From positions 5,454 through 69,453 of the forward strand of contig CAZEYA010000002.1 of the NCBI GenBank assembly GCA_964516515.1: DNA of 64,000 nucleotides, written 5' to 3'. This stretch comes from JANNOG01 sp964516515 (lineage in GTDB: Bacteria > Actinomycetota > Actinomycetes > Actinomycetales > JBBAYJ01). Positions 41,041 through 49,518 of this stretch are shown here, in pieces. The position numbers were made by a program, and so were the translations under genes. Under the pieces are notes generated by a model. It made no database searches, was not told the origin of the DNA, and was given only the letters and a program-made list of their open reading frames with translations. Each line of letters opens with the position of its first letter. The stretch's first letter is position 1.

Positions 41041-41775
41041 GTGAGCCAGGTGCACGCACCCGACACCGGGTCCGACGACACCAGGGCGCAGCTGGACAAG
41101 CAGCCGCACGAGGTTGCCGCGATGTTCGACCAGGTGGCCCCGAAGTACGACCGCACCAACGCCCTGCTGTCGCTGGGCTCGGACCGCCGGTGGCGACGCC
41201 TGGTCCGCCGTGCCCTCGACCTCCGTCCAGGTCAGCGGGTCTTGGATCTTGCCGCCGGGACCGGGACCTCGACGGTGCCGTTCGCCGAGGCGGGGCACGA
41301 GGCGCTCGGCTGCGACTTCAGTCTCGGCATGCTCGCGGTCGGTCGTGCCGCCCGGCCGACGCTGCCGCTGGTCGCCGGGGACGCCACTCGGCTCCCGTTC
41401 GCCGACCAGTCCTTCGACGCGGTCACGATCTCCTTCGGATTGCGGAACGTCGTCGACCCGGACGCCGCCCTGACCGAGATGTGGCGGGTCACGCGGCCGT
41501 CGGGCCGTCTCGTGGTGTGTGAGTTCTCCCACCCCACCAACAGGGCGTTCCGCCAGCTGTACGAGAGATACCTGATCCGGGTGCTACCTGCGGTGGCGGA
41601 ACGGTCGTCGAGCAACGCCGACGCCTACGACTACCTCGCCGAGTCCATCCTGGCCTGGCCCGATCAAGCCCAGCTTGCCCGCCGCATCGAGCGGGCCGGC
41701 TGGGGTGCGGTGGAGTGGCGCGACCTCACATTCGGCGTGGTCGCCCTGCATCGCGCGATGCGGCCCTGGCACTGA
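41041..41775 (+). CDS. menG: Demethylmenaquinone methyltransferase
   Basis: 244 residues from a GTG at 41041 (another at 41038). It makes menaquinone from demethylmenaquinone with S-adenosylmethionine. Blocks: VAAMFDQVAPKYDRTNALLS, the SAM site VLDLAAGTGTSTVPFAEAGH, DATRLPFADQSFDAVTISFGLRN, RVTRPSGRLVVCEFS and DAYDYLAESILAWPDQ, all UbiE/MenG signatures. Its 3-prime end overlaps the convergent FAD oxidoreductase gene by 50 bases, which is unusual for two full-length genes. Confidence 0.94.
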   Translation: MSQVHAPDTGSDDTRAQLDKQPHEVAAMFDQVAPKYDRTNALLSLGSDRRWRRLVRRALDLRPGQRVLDLAAGTGTSTVPFAEAGHEALGCDFSLGMLAVGRAARPTLPLVAGDATRLPFADQSFDAVTISFGLRNVVDPDAALTEMWRVTRPSGRLVVCEFSHPTNRAFRQLYERYLIRVLPAVAERSSSNADAYDYLAESILAWPDQAQLARRIERAGWGAVEWRDLTFGVVALHRAMRPWH

Positions 41776-42901
41776 CGAGCGACGCGCGGCCCGGTGACAG
41801 AGCTGCCACCACCTCGGTGTCGACCGGCGGTGGGGCGCCGGTGACGAGTGCGGCAGCCAACTCGCCCATTGCCGGCGCGGTCTGGATGCCGTAGCCGCCC
41901 TGGCCCACCAGCCAGATGAAGGCCGGCTCGTCGGGGTCGCCGCCGACGACCGGCACCCGGTCGGGTGCGAACGTCCGCAGCCCCGCCCATGCCCGCGACA
42001 CCGACCGGATGCCCAGCGTCGTCCGTTCGTTGATGGCCTCGATCGCGCGAGCGATGTCCACCTGGTCGGGGCGCGCGTCACCTGCGGGCACCGGGGTCTC
42101 ATCGGCCGGTGAGCACAGCAGCAGTCCGGCATCGGGCTTGACGTACCAGGCCTCCGCTGCGTCGTTGATCAGCGGCCAGTCGGCTGCCTCGGGCGGCGCC
42201 GTCACCAGGAACGCCGTCCGGCGCAGCGGTGACAACCCGAGCGGCTGCAGCGCGGCCAGCGCCGCCACCTCGTCCCCCCACGCGCCGGCCGCGTTGACCA
42301 CGGTCCCGGCCGAGACCGCGCCCTTTGGCGTCGTGATCCGCCAGGACCCGTCGTCGCGGCGGAGGCCGGTGACCGGGGCCGAGGTGATGACCGAGCCGCC
42401 CGCGGCGCGCAGCCGCTTCAGGTGCAGCTGATGCAGGGCGTCGACGTCGATGTCGGCCGATCCGGTGTCGAGGGTCGCGGCACTGACATACCTGCGCCGC
42501 AGGGCCGGGACCAGTGCCACCGCCTCGTCGGGGCTCAGTGCCGTCAGCGGCGTGCCACTCGCGGCGGACTGCGCCAGCACCTCCTCGAGGTGCCATTCCT
42601 CGCCGGGTGCGGCGACGCTGAGCACGGCACGGGGCCGCAGCAGGGGGCCGTTGACAGAATCCGCGGGCGGATGAGCGAGCAGATCGTGGCTGGCCGCCGT
42701 CAGCGCCCACACCGCGGGCGGCCCGTAGGTGGGGATGTACTGGGCGGCGGACCGCCCTGTCGAGTGATACCCCGGCTGGCTCTCGCGCTCCAGCACCATC
42801 ACACCAAGGCCGGATCTGACGAGACAGTCCGCCGCGGCGGCCCCTGCAATGCCGGCCCCGATCACCACCACGTCCACCGTTGCGGGCAGGTCGAGCACCA
42901 A
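41726..42901 (-). CDS. FAD-dependent oxidoreductase, DAO family
   Basis: 391 residues. The N-terminal VVVIGAGIAGAAAADCLVRSG (10-30, given here in part) is the dinucleotide-binding fold, VMVLERESQPGYHSTGRSAA follows, and WAGLRTFAPDRVPVVGGDP with WLVGQGGYGIQTAPAMGELAA closes the FAD site. This is the pattern of glycine/sarcosine/D-amino-acid oxidase relatives. The substrate is unknown. The last 17 codons extend over the 3-prime end of menG; that Arg/Ala-rich extension may be dispensable. Confidence 0.88.
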   Translation of the reverse strand: MVLDLPATVDVVVIGAGIAGAAAADCLVRSGLGVMVLERESQPGYHSTGRSAAQYIPTYGPPAVWALTAASHDLLAHPPADSVNGPLLRPRAVLSVAAPGEEWHLEEVLAQSAASGTPLTALSPDEAVALVPALRRRYVSAATLDTGSADIDVDALHQLHLKRLRAAGGSVITSAPVTGLRRDDGSWRITTPKGAVSAGTVVNAAGAWGDEVAALAALQPLGLSPLRRTAFLVTAPPEAADWPLINDAAEAWYVKPDAGLLLCSPADETPVPAGDARPDQVDIARAIEAINERTTLGIRSVSRAWAGLRTFAPDRVPVVGGDPDEPAFIWLVGQGGYGIQTAPAMGELAAALVTGAPPPVDTEVVAALSPGRASLVSARAASRDAGRPRRM

Positions 42902-42950
42902 CGAAGGCTAGACGTCAGGCGGCCCGCCTCATGTTCGCTGGCGATCTCGT

Positions 42951-43703
42951 CTAGCGGTCGAGCTGCATCCTGCGCCACGAGAGTGCCGTGAGCACGGTCG
43001 CGACGCCGGCGAAGGGGATGAGCAGCGAGAGCTGCACCGGCGACACCTCGGTGCCGGAGGTCACGGCCCACAGGGCGGGCGCGGCGAGCGGCATCCATCC
43101 GCCGAGTCCGGCGAGTACCGACACCTGGGCGACCACGACCAGCCCGATGGCGACGCTGACCCCACCGAGGACCGATCGGCTGAGCGTCGCCGCCCAGGCG
43201 ACCGGCAGCGTGATCGCCGCGGACATGATCGCGAGAGCGACCTGCCTCGCGAGCGCTTCCCACGTGTCGTGATGAAGCGGGCCGAGACCGCTGATCAGTC
43301 CGACGAGGATGAGGACCGCAGCGAGCAGCACGCTCATGATCACGACCCAGGCTGCGTAGATGAGCAGCTTGGCCATGGCGATCGTCGAGCGCCGGATGGG
43401 GAGGGCGAACAGTCCTGTGACGGTGCCGTCCCCGAACTCGCGGCCGAACATCCAGGCGAGGACTACCGCGAAGCCTCCCAGCCCCCCGGCGCCGGTGATC
43501 TGCGCGGCAGCGAGCATGAAGCCCTTCCAGTCACCTGTAGCGGCCGGCCCGAGCTTGGCCAGGAGCTGCGGGTCATCGGAATGCGCGGCGAGCAGCATCG
43601 ACCCGCTCAATACGGCAATGCCCGCCACCACCGCCAAGGACCCGACCCGCCCCACCGTTGAATGGGCGAGCTTGACCACTTCGGCCCACAGCGCTGCCCT
43701 CAT
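42951..43703 (-). CDS. ABC transporter permease
   Basis: 250 residues with six hydrophobic segments (about 20-38, 65-88, 108-135, 145-170, 178-200 and 222-240). WMFGREFGDGTVTGLFALPI is the typical loop of ABC-2 type permeases encoded with a separate ATPase. Its start overlaps the ATPase stop by 4 bases. Together they would export a lipid, peptide or drug under the TetR regulator that opens the operon. Confidence 0.85.
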   Translation of the reverse strand: MRAALWAEVVKLAHSTVGRVGSLAVVAGIAVLSGSMLLAAHSDDPQLLAKLGPAATGDWKGFMLAAAQITGAGGLGGFAVVLAWMFGREFGDGTVTGLFALPIRRSTIAMAKLLIYAAWVVIMSVLLAAVLILVGLISGLGPLHHDTWEALARQVALAIMSAAITLPVAWAATLSRSVLGGVSVAIGLVVVAQVSVLAGLGGWMPLAAPALWAVTSGTEVSPVQLSLLIPFAGVATVLTALSWRRMQLDR

Positions 43704-44419
43704 CGACTCGACTTCTCGTCATCCATGCGCACCGACTCGAAGAACGCGTGCTCGATCGCGGGCGTCGACGGATCCAGCCCGCCGATCAGTCGACCGGCGT
43801 TCATCACCACGATCCGATCCGCGATCCGCGCCACCTCGTCGAGATGGTGACTGCTCACGAGGATGGCGGCGCCCTGGCCGGCGCGTCGCAGGAGGCTCTC
43901 ACGAAGCCGGATCACGCCGGCCGGATCAAGCCCGTTGGTCGGCTCGTCGAGCACGATCAGCTGCGGATTGTGCTGGAGCGCGGCGGCAAGGCCGACCCGC
44001 TGCCTGTTGCCGAGCGAGAGCGCGCGCACCCGTCGAGTTGCATAAGCTTCGAGGGCGAGCTCGTCGATGATCCCGTCGACCGCAGCGGCGATATCGGGTA
44101 CACCGCGAAGTCGCGCACTGAGCTCCAGGTTCTGTCGGGCCGTGAGCTCGGGGTAGGCGAGCGGGTACTCGACCAGGTGGCCGACCTTCGCCCACGCCTC
44201 GCGCGGAGCCTCGGCCAGAAGGTGACCGTAGATGCGAACCTCGCCCTGCTGGGGTCGCAGCATGCCGAGCAGAACGCGCATCAGGGTGGACTTGCCCGCC
44301 CCGTTGAGACCGACCAGCGCGACGATCTCGCCGAGCGGCAGGCGAAGGTCGAGGTCGAAGACGCCGGCCCCGTTCGCGAATGCTCGCGTCGCGCTCGCGG
44401 CGACCAGTACATCGGTCAT
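43700..44419 (-). CDS. ABC transporter ATP-binding protein
   Basis: 239 residues from the ATG at 44419, which overlaps the TetR stop by 4 bases. Walker A VGLNGAGKSTLMRVLLGML, a Q-loop region VGHLVEYPLAYPELTARQNL, a signature LSLGNRQRVGLAAAL (Gly-Asn-Arg variant of the usual LSGGQ), Walker B LIVLDEPTNGLDP and the switch His in SSHHLDEV are all present. This is the form seen in ABC-2 exporters for peptides or antibiotics. It pairs with the downstream permease. Confidence 0.9.
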   Translation of the reverse strand: MTDVLVAASATRAFANGAGVFDLDLRLPLGEIVALVGLNGAGKSTLMRVLLGMLRPQQGEVRIYGHLLAEAPREAWAKVGHLVEYPLAYPELTARQNLELSARLRGVPDIAAAVDGIIDELALEAYATRRVRALSLGNRQRVGLAAALQHNPQLIVLDEPTNGLDPAGVIRLRESLLRRAGQGAAILVSSHHLDEVARIADRIVVMNAGRLIGGLDPSTPAIEHAFFESVRMDDEKSSR

Positions 44420-44967
44420 CGTGCCCCTCCCCTGAGAACGCGAAGCGCCGCAGCGATCGCCGTCCCCAACTCGGGGTCGACTCCGTCGGCCCAATCGAGG
44501 AGGGCGGCGTTCAACGCGCCGACGGTGGCGGACGCAGCGATGCGCGCATCGGAGCCTGATGCACCACGTGCCGTCAACGCGTCGGCAATCGCCGCCTCGG
44601 TTTCCGCGCTGTTCCGTGCCAGGGCACCGCGAAGCGAAGGGGTGCGCGACACGATCCGAAGCCGCTCCCGAACTTCCGCGCTGCCTGGCGCCGGCACCCC
44701 GCTCCAGGCATCGACGACACCGCCGATCGCGGCCGCAAGGGGTGGCAGATCGACCGGCTGACGGCGAATCGCCTCGGCGATGAGTGGGTCGTACGGATCT
44801 GCGATGAGCACAGCATCCTTCGACGTGAAGTGACGGAAGAAGGTCATCTCGGTGACCCCGGCACGCTCGGCGATCGCCGCTGCCGTCGTGGTGTCGTAGC
44901 CCCGCTCGTCGAACAGCTCCAGCGCGGCCCGCATCAACGTGGCTCGCGTTCGCTCGGCTTTGGTCAC
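44416..44967 (-). CDS. TetR-family regulator of the adjacent ABC exporter
   Basis: 183 residues from a GTG at 44967. The HTH is LMRAALELFDERGYDTTTAA with IAERAGVTEMTFFRHFTSKD. It is the first gene of a three-gene operon with the ABC ATPase and permease, both joined by ATGA overlaps. A 15-bp palindrome lies 8 bases upstream of its start, so it probably represses its own operon. Nothing shows the ligand. Confidence 0.88.
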   Translation of the reverse strand: MTKAERTRATLMRAALELFDERGYDTTTAAAIAERAGVTEMTFFRHFTSKDAVLIADPYDPLIAEAIRRQPVDLPPLAAAIGGVVDAWSGVPAPGSAEVRERLRIVSRTPSLRGALARNSAETEAAIADALTARGASGSDARIAASATVGALNAALLDWADGVDPELGTAIAAALRVLRGGAR

Positions 44968-44974
44968 GGCGTAA

Positions 44975-44989
44975 TGTTAGTGACTAACA
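44975..44989. promoter_or_regulatory. 15-bp palindromic operator of the TetR-ABC operon
   Basis: TGTTAGTGACTAACA is a 6-base inverted repeat with a 3-base centre, 8 bases ahead of the TetR start codon. GTTAGTNACTAAC-like sites are common for TetR repressors that control ABC exporters. No ribosome site is visible between it and the start, so the message may be leaderless and the operator may overlap the transcription start. Confidence 0.65.
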
Positions 44990-45094
44990 CTCCGAGAGGC
45001 AAGCGAGCTCAGGTCTTTCACGTCCCTGGACATCACAGGAGCTCGACGGCCGGCTACCCCGGTTGGTGGGTCCGTCGGGGCGTCCGTAGGCTGG

Positions 45095-45112
45095 TTGTGC
45101 AGCAGTGCACAA
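45095..45112 (+). promoter_or_regulatory. Rex-like palindrome upstream of the reductase-nuo operon
   Basis: TTGTGCAGCAGTGCACAA has perfect 7-base arms (TTGTGCA/TGCACAA) and a 4-base centre. The known Rex operator is TTGTGAA-N4-TTCACAA; the arms differ at one symmetric position each. Rex is the NADH/NAD+ sensor that represses respiratory genes in actinobacteria. The site is 38 bases before the operon's first start codon. Confidence 0.55.
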
Positions 45113-45150
45113 GCTGGGTTCCCGTGACCTTGAGAGGGGTTGGCGCCGCC

Positions 45151-46482
45151 ATGTCGCCCACTGATCCCCGCCAGGCAGACGTCGCCGTCGTCGGCGCTGG
45201 CCCGGCAGGGTCGACGGTCGCCGCCTACCTGGCCCGCGCCGGCCTCGACGTCGTCGTGCTGGAGAAGTCGGCCTTCCCACGCGAGAAGGTGTGCGGCGAC
45301 GGGATCACGCCACGGGGTGTCAAAGAGCTGGTCAGCCTCGGCGTCGCCCACCCAGAGAGCGACGGCTGGATCCGCAACAAGGGCCTGCGGCTGGTCGGGC
45401 ACGACCGCAGCATCGAGATCGACTGGCCGGACATCACCGGCGTGCCCAGCTACGGACTGGTCCGGCCGCGGCAGGATTTCGACGAGGTGCTCGCCCGCCA
45501 CGCCGCACACCACGGCGCCACCGTCCTCGAACGCCACTCGGTGACCTCACCGGTGGTCGACGACGCGACCGGCCGGGTCAGCGGAGTCACCGCGGCGGTG
45601 CTGGACGAGCGGGGGCGAAAGACCGGCGAGACGTTGACCGTGAACGCCCCGGTGGTCATCGCCGCCGACGGCAACTCCTCCCGGCTGGGCCTGGCGATCG
45701 GCCTTCCCAAGCGGGACGACCGGCCGTTGGGGGTGGCCGTGCGGACCTACTACACCTCGCCGCGCACCCACGACGACTACCTCGAATCGTGGCTCGAATT
45801 GTGGGACGGCGAACCCAAACGCTCCAACCAGCTGCCCGGCTACGGCTGGATCTTCGGCGTCGGCGACGGCACCAGCAATGTCGGACTCGGCATCTTGTCG
45901 ACGTCGAAGGCGTTCGGCAAGGTCGACTACCGCGACCTGCTGCTGAAGTGGCTGGCGACGCTGCCCGAGCAGTGGCAGTTCACGCCGGAGTTCCAGGTCG
46001 GCGAGATCCGGGGCGCGGCGCTGCCGATGGGCTTCAATCGCACTCCGCACTACCACCATGGCGTGCTGCTGGTCGGCGACGCGGGCGGCATGGTCAACCC
46101 CTTCAACGGCGAGGGCATCGCCTACGCGATGGCGAGTTCACGGATCGCCGCCGAGGTCGTGCTGCAGGCCATGGCCAAGGACGACGCGGCCCGGGAGCGG
46201 GCGCTGGCCACCTACCGCCAGGCGGTCGCCGCCGAGCTCAGCTCGTACTACGCCCTGGGGCGGATCTTCGTCCGGTTGATCGGCAACCCGCGGTTCATGG
46301 CCGCCATCACCCGCATCGGGATGCCCCGGCCGATGGTGATGCGCTTCGCGGTCAAACTGCTCGCCAATGTCTACGAGGCCCGCGGCGGCGACGTGCTGGA
46401 CCGGCTGGTGGCACTCATGACGCGCGTCGTACCGGGCCGGACGGACCTCACCGCCGGCCCCGCCGCTAGGGTGCGCGCGTGA
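45151..46482 (+). CDS. Geranylgeranyl reductase-family FAD protein, probable menaquinone tail reductase
   Basis: 443 residues from the ATG at 45151; the frame is open upstream, but that part crosses the TetR operator. VAVVGAGPAGSTVAAYLARAG binds FAD, FPREKVCGDGITPRGVKEL is the family signature, and GDAGGMVNPFNGEGIAYAM closes the FAD site. Actinobacterial relatives (MenJ in M. tuberculosis) reduce one double bond of the menaquinone tail. Its stop overlaps the nuoA GTG by 4 bases, making it the first gene of the complex I operon. The specific substrate is inferred. Confidence 0.88.
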   Translation: MSPTDPRQADVAVVGAGPAGSTVAAYLARAGLDVVVLEKSAFPREKVCGDGITPRGVKELVSLGVAHPESDGWIRNKGLRLVGHDRSIEIDWPDITGVPSYGLVRPRQDFDEVLARHAAHHGATVLERHSVTSPVVDDATGRVSGVTAAVLDERGRKTGETLTVNAPVVIAADGNSSRLGLAIGLPKRDDRPLGVAVRTYYTSPRTHDDYLESWLELWDGEPKRSNQLPGYGWIFGVGDGTSNVGLGILSTSKAFGKVDYRDLLLKWLATLPEQWQFTPEFQVGEIRGAALPMGFNRTPHYHHGVLLVGDAGGMVNPFNGEGIAYAMASSRIAAEVVLQAMAKDDAARERALATYRQAVAAELSSYYALGRIFVRLIGNPRFMAAITRIGMPRPMVMRFAVKLLANVYEARGGDVLDRLVALMTRVVPGRTDLTAGPAARVRA

Positions 46483-46838
46483 GTCCGTACGTCCCACTGC
46501 TGATCATGCTGGCACTTGGTGCCGGGTTCGCGGCGGTCTCGGTGATCGCGACATCGCTGATCGGGCCGGCCCGGTACAACCGCGCCAAGCTCGAGGCGTA
46601 CGAGTGCGGCATCGAGCCGTCACCTCAGGCCAGCGGCGGCGGCAAGGTGCCGATCAAGTTCTATCTGATCGCGATGCTCTTCATCATCTTCGACATCGAG
46701 ACGGTGTTCCTGTTTCCGTTCGCCATCGCCTTCAACCAGCTGGGGTTGTTCGCGGTGGTCGAGGTGCTGCTGTTCGTGGCGGCGGTGCTGGCGGCCTACG
46801 CCTACGTCTGGCGTCGCGGCGGGCTGGACTGGGACTGA
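46479..46838 (+). CDS. nuoA: NADH-quinone oxidoreductase subunit A
   Basis: 119 residues from a GTG overlapping the preceding stop. It has three membrane helices. The loop after helix 1 reads YNRAKLEAYECGIEPSPQA, with the conserved Cys and Glu near the quinone site, then KFYLIAMLFIIFDIETVFLFP, the hallmark second helix. It is part of the membrane arm of complex I, next to the quinone channel. A 21-base gap separates it from nuoB. Confidence 0.96.
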   Translation: MSPYVPLLIMLALGAGFAAVSVIATSLIGPARYNRAKLEAYECGIEPSPQASGGGKVPIKFYLIAMLFIIFDIETVFLFPFAIAFNQLGLFAVVEVLLFVAAVLAAYAYVWRRGGLDWD

Positions 46839-46859
46839 TGAGGCCGAGGGAGATCACAC

Positions 46860-47426
46860 ATGGGCATTGAAGAGAAGGTCCCGGCGGGCATCGCACTGGC
46901 GTCGGTCGAGAAGCTCGTGGGGTTGATCCGCAAGTCCTCGGTGTGGCCAGCGACGTTCGGCCTGGCCTGCTGCGCGATCGAGATGATGTCGACCGGTGGC
47001 CCGGACTACGACCTGGCCCGCTGGGGCATGGAGCGGTTCTCCGCCACCCCCCGCCAGGCCGACCTGATGATCGTCGCCGGCCGGGTCAGCCAGAAGATGG
47101 CCCCGGTGGTGCGGCAGGTATGGGACCAGATGCCCAACCCGAAGTGGTCGATCGCCATGGGCGTGTGCGCCTCCAGCGGCGGCATGTTCAACAACTACGC
47201 GATCGTGCAGGGCGTGGACCACATCATCCCGGTCGACATCTACCTGCCGGGGTGTCCGCCCCGACCCGAGATGCTGATGGACGCGATCTTCAAGCTCCAC
47301 GATCAGATCAAGCACGAGAAGCTGGGCGCCCACCGCGTGATCGCCGAAGACGAGGCCGAGGCGGTCGCGCTGGCCGCGGTTCCCACCCTGCAGATGCGGG
47401 GCCTGCTGCGGGGAGTCGGCCAGTGA
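46860..47426 (+). CDS. nuoB: NADH-quinone oxidoreductase subunit B
   Basis: 188 residues. It holds the terminal [4Fe-4S] cluster N2 that passes electrons to the quinone. ATFGLACCAIEMMS has the paired Cys, and VCASSGGMFNNY and DIYLPGCPPRPEMLMDAI supply the others. ATG at 46860. The C-terminal 25 residues are variable. Its stop overlaps the nuoC GTG by 4 bases. Confidence 0.97.
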   Translation: MGIEEKVPAGIALASVEKLVGLIRKSSVWPATFGLACCAIEMMSTGGPDYDLARWGMERFSATPRQADLMIVAGRVSQKMAPVVRQVWDQMPNPKWSIAMGVCASSGGMFNNYAIVQGVDHIIPVDIYLPGCPPRPEMLMDAIFKLHDQIKHEKLGAHRVIAEDEAEAVALAAVPTLQMRGLLRGVGQ

Positions 47427-48163
47427 CCGATCAGCCCTCGGTCCCTGCTGCGGTCCCCGGAGCGGCTGCACCCGCAACGGCAACGCCCACCACCCCGACC
47501 GTCATCGCCGCCGGCAGCGGCATGTTCGGCGCCAGCGACGGCGGCGACACCTCCGGCTACAGCGGGCTGCAGCGGGTCACGACGCTGCCCGGTGCCGGCA
47601 CGCGTCCCTACGGCGGATACTTCGACGCCGTCGCCGACGCGCTGCAGGAATCGCTCACCGAGGCCGGTTTCGGCGCCGACGACCCAGACGGGCCGATCGA
47701 GAAGGTCGTCATCGACCGCGGCGAGATGACGCTGACGGTGCGCCGCGCCCACCTCGTCGAGGTGTGCCGCCGACTGCGCGACGAGCCTGACCTGCGCTTC
47801 GAGCTGTCGATGGGGGTCTCCGGAGTCCACCTGCCGCACGACACGGGCCGCGAGTTGCATGCCGTCTACCACCTGCGCTCGGTCACCCACAGCCGCCGGC
47901 TCCGGCTGGAAGTGACCTGCCCGGACGCCGACCCGCACATCCCGTCCACGGTCGCGGTCTACCCGGCGCACGATTGGCACGAGCGCGAGACCTGGGACTT
48001 CTTCGGCATCATCTTCGACGGCCACCCCGCGCTGACCCGGATCGAGATGCCCGACGACTGGCCCGGGCACCCGCAGCGCAAGGACTATCCCCTGGGCGGG
48101 ATTCCGGTGGAGTACAAGGGCGCCACCGTGCCGCCACCCGACGAGCGGAGGGCCTACAGCTGA
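47423..48163 (+). CDS. nuoC: NADH-quinone oxidoreductase subunit C
   Basis: 246 residues from a GTG at 47423. The first 65 residues are an Ala/Thr/Pro-rich extension with MFGASDGGDTSGYSGLQR, typical of actinobacterial NuoC. The conserved 30-kDa domain follows, ending AHDWHERETWDFFGIIFDGHP and RKDYPLGGIPVEYKG. It is a peripheral-arm subunit that packs against NuoD. Not fused to NuoD, unlike the E. coli protein. Confidence 0.96.
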   Translation: MTDQPSVPAAVPGAAAPATATPTTPTVIAAGSGMFGASDGGDTSGYSGLQRVTTLPGAGTRPYGGYFDAVADALQESLTEAGFGADDPDGPIEKVVIDRGEMTLTVRRAHLVEVCRRLRDEPDLRFELSMGVSGVHLPHDTGRELHAVYHLRSVTHSRRLRLEVTCPDADPHIPSTVAVYPAHDWHERETWDFFGIIFDGHPALTRIEMPDDWPGHPQRKDYPLGGIPVEYKGATVPPPDERRAYS

Positions 48164-49518
48164 TGGCCGATCAGAGCGTGACCGTGGACACCGACCCGCT
48201 CGCGGCGCCGGTGATCACCGGCGACGACGCGCTGGAAGGCACCCTGGTGACCGTCGGCGGCGGCGACTGGGACGAGGTGGTCGACACGGCCCGCCTCGGC
48301 GAGGAGCGGATCGTCGTCAACATGGGACCGCAGCACCCCTCGACCCACGGCGTGCTGCGCCTGGTGCTGGAGATCGAGGGTGAGACCGTCACCGAGGCTC
48401 GCGCCGGCGTCGGCTACCTGCACACCGGCATCGAGAAGAACATGGAGTTCCGCAGCTGGGTGCAGGGCGTCACGTTCTGCACCCGGATGGACTACCTCTC
48501 GCCGTCGTTCAACGAGACCGTCTACTGCCGAGGCGTGGAGCGGCTGCTGGGCATCGAGGTGCCGCGGCGGGCCGATGTCATCCGGGTGCTGCTGATGGAG
48601 CTGAGCCGGATCGGTTCGCACACGGTGGCGCTGGCCACCGGCGGCATGGAGCTCGGCTCGACGACGGTCATGATGGACGGCCTTCGCGAGCGCGACAAGG
48701 TGCTGCGGATGATGGAGGAGATCACCGGACTGCGGATGAACCAGGGCTTCATCCGCCCCGGCGGGGTGGCCCAGGACGTGCCGGCGTCCACCCTGAACCG
48801 GCTCGATGACATGGTGACGAGCCTGCGCCATGGCATCCGCGAGCTCGAATTGCTGCTGAACGAAAACCCGACGGTGCGCGCCCGCCTGGTCGGCACCGGT
48901 TACCTCAACCTGGCCGGTTGCATGGCGCTGGGCATCACCGGCCCGGTCACCCGCTCGGCCGGGCTGCCGCTGGACCTGCGCCGCGACGACCCCTACTGCG
49001 GCTACTCCGACTACGACTTCGAGGTCTGCACCCGCACCGACGCCGACAACTACAGCCGGATGCGGATCCGGCTCGACGAGATGTTCGAGTCACTGAAGAT
49101 CATCAAGCAGGCTACGGCGCGGCTGCGCAAGGAACCCGGGCCGGTGATGGTCGATGACAAGAAGATTGGCTGGCCCGCGCAATTGGCACTCGGCGGCGAC
49201 GGCCTGGGCAACAGCCTGGAGCACATCAAGCACATCATGGGCGAGTCGATGGAAGCCTTGATCCACCACTTCAAGCTGGTCACCGAGGGCTTCCGGGTGC
49301 CGGCCGGGCAGGTGTACACCGCGGTGGAATCCCCCCGTGGCGAACTGGGCTGCCACCTGGTCTCCGACGGCGGCACCCGGCCGTACCGGGCTCACTTCCG
49401 CGACCCGTCGTTCAACAACCTGCAGGCCGTCTCGGCGATGTGCGAGGGCGCGCAGATCGCCGACGTCGTCGCCAACGTCGCCTCGATCGACCCCGTGATG
49501 GGAGGCGTGGACCGCTGA
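48163..49518 (+). CDS. nuoD: NADH-quinone oxidoreductase subunit D
   Basis: 451 residues; the ATG shares one base with the nuoC stop. It is the 49-kDa subunit forming most of the quinone pocket. VVNMGPQHPSTHGVLRLVLE holds the quinone-site His, GVGYLHTGIEKNMEFRSW and TRMDYLSPSFNETVYCRGVE follow, and YRAHFRDPSFNNLQA ends the domain. The first 45 residues are a lineage-specific extension. It shares one base with nuoE at the end. Confidence 0.97.
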   Translation: MADQSVTVDTDPLAAPVITGDDALEGTLVTVGGGDWDEVVDTARLGEERIVVNMGPQHPSTHGVLRLVLEIEGETVTEARAGVGYLHTGIEKNMEFRSWVQGVTFCTRMDYLSPSFNETVYCRGVERLLGIEVPRRADVIRVLLMELSRIGSHTVALATGGMELGSTTVMMDGLRERDKVLRMMEEITGLRMNQGFIRPGGVAQDVPASTLNRLDDMVTSLRHGIRELELLLNENPTVRARLVGTGYLNLAGCMALGITGPVTRSAGLPLDLRRDDPYCGYSDYDFEVCTRTDADNYSRMRIRLDEMFESLKIIKQATARLRKEPGPVMVDDKKIGWPAQLALGGDGLGNSLEHIKHIMGESMEALIHHFKLVTEGFRVPAGQVYTAVESPRGELGCHLVSDGGTRPYRAHFRDPSFNNLQAVSAMCEGAQIADVVANVASIDPVMGGVDR

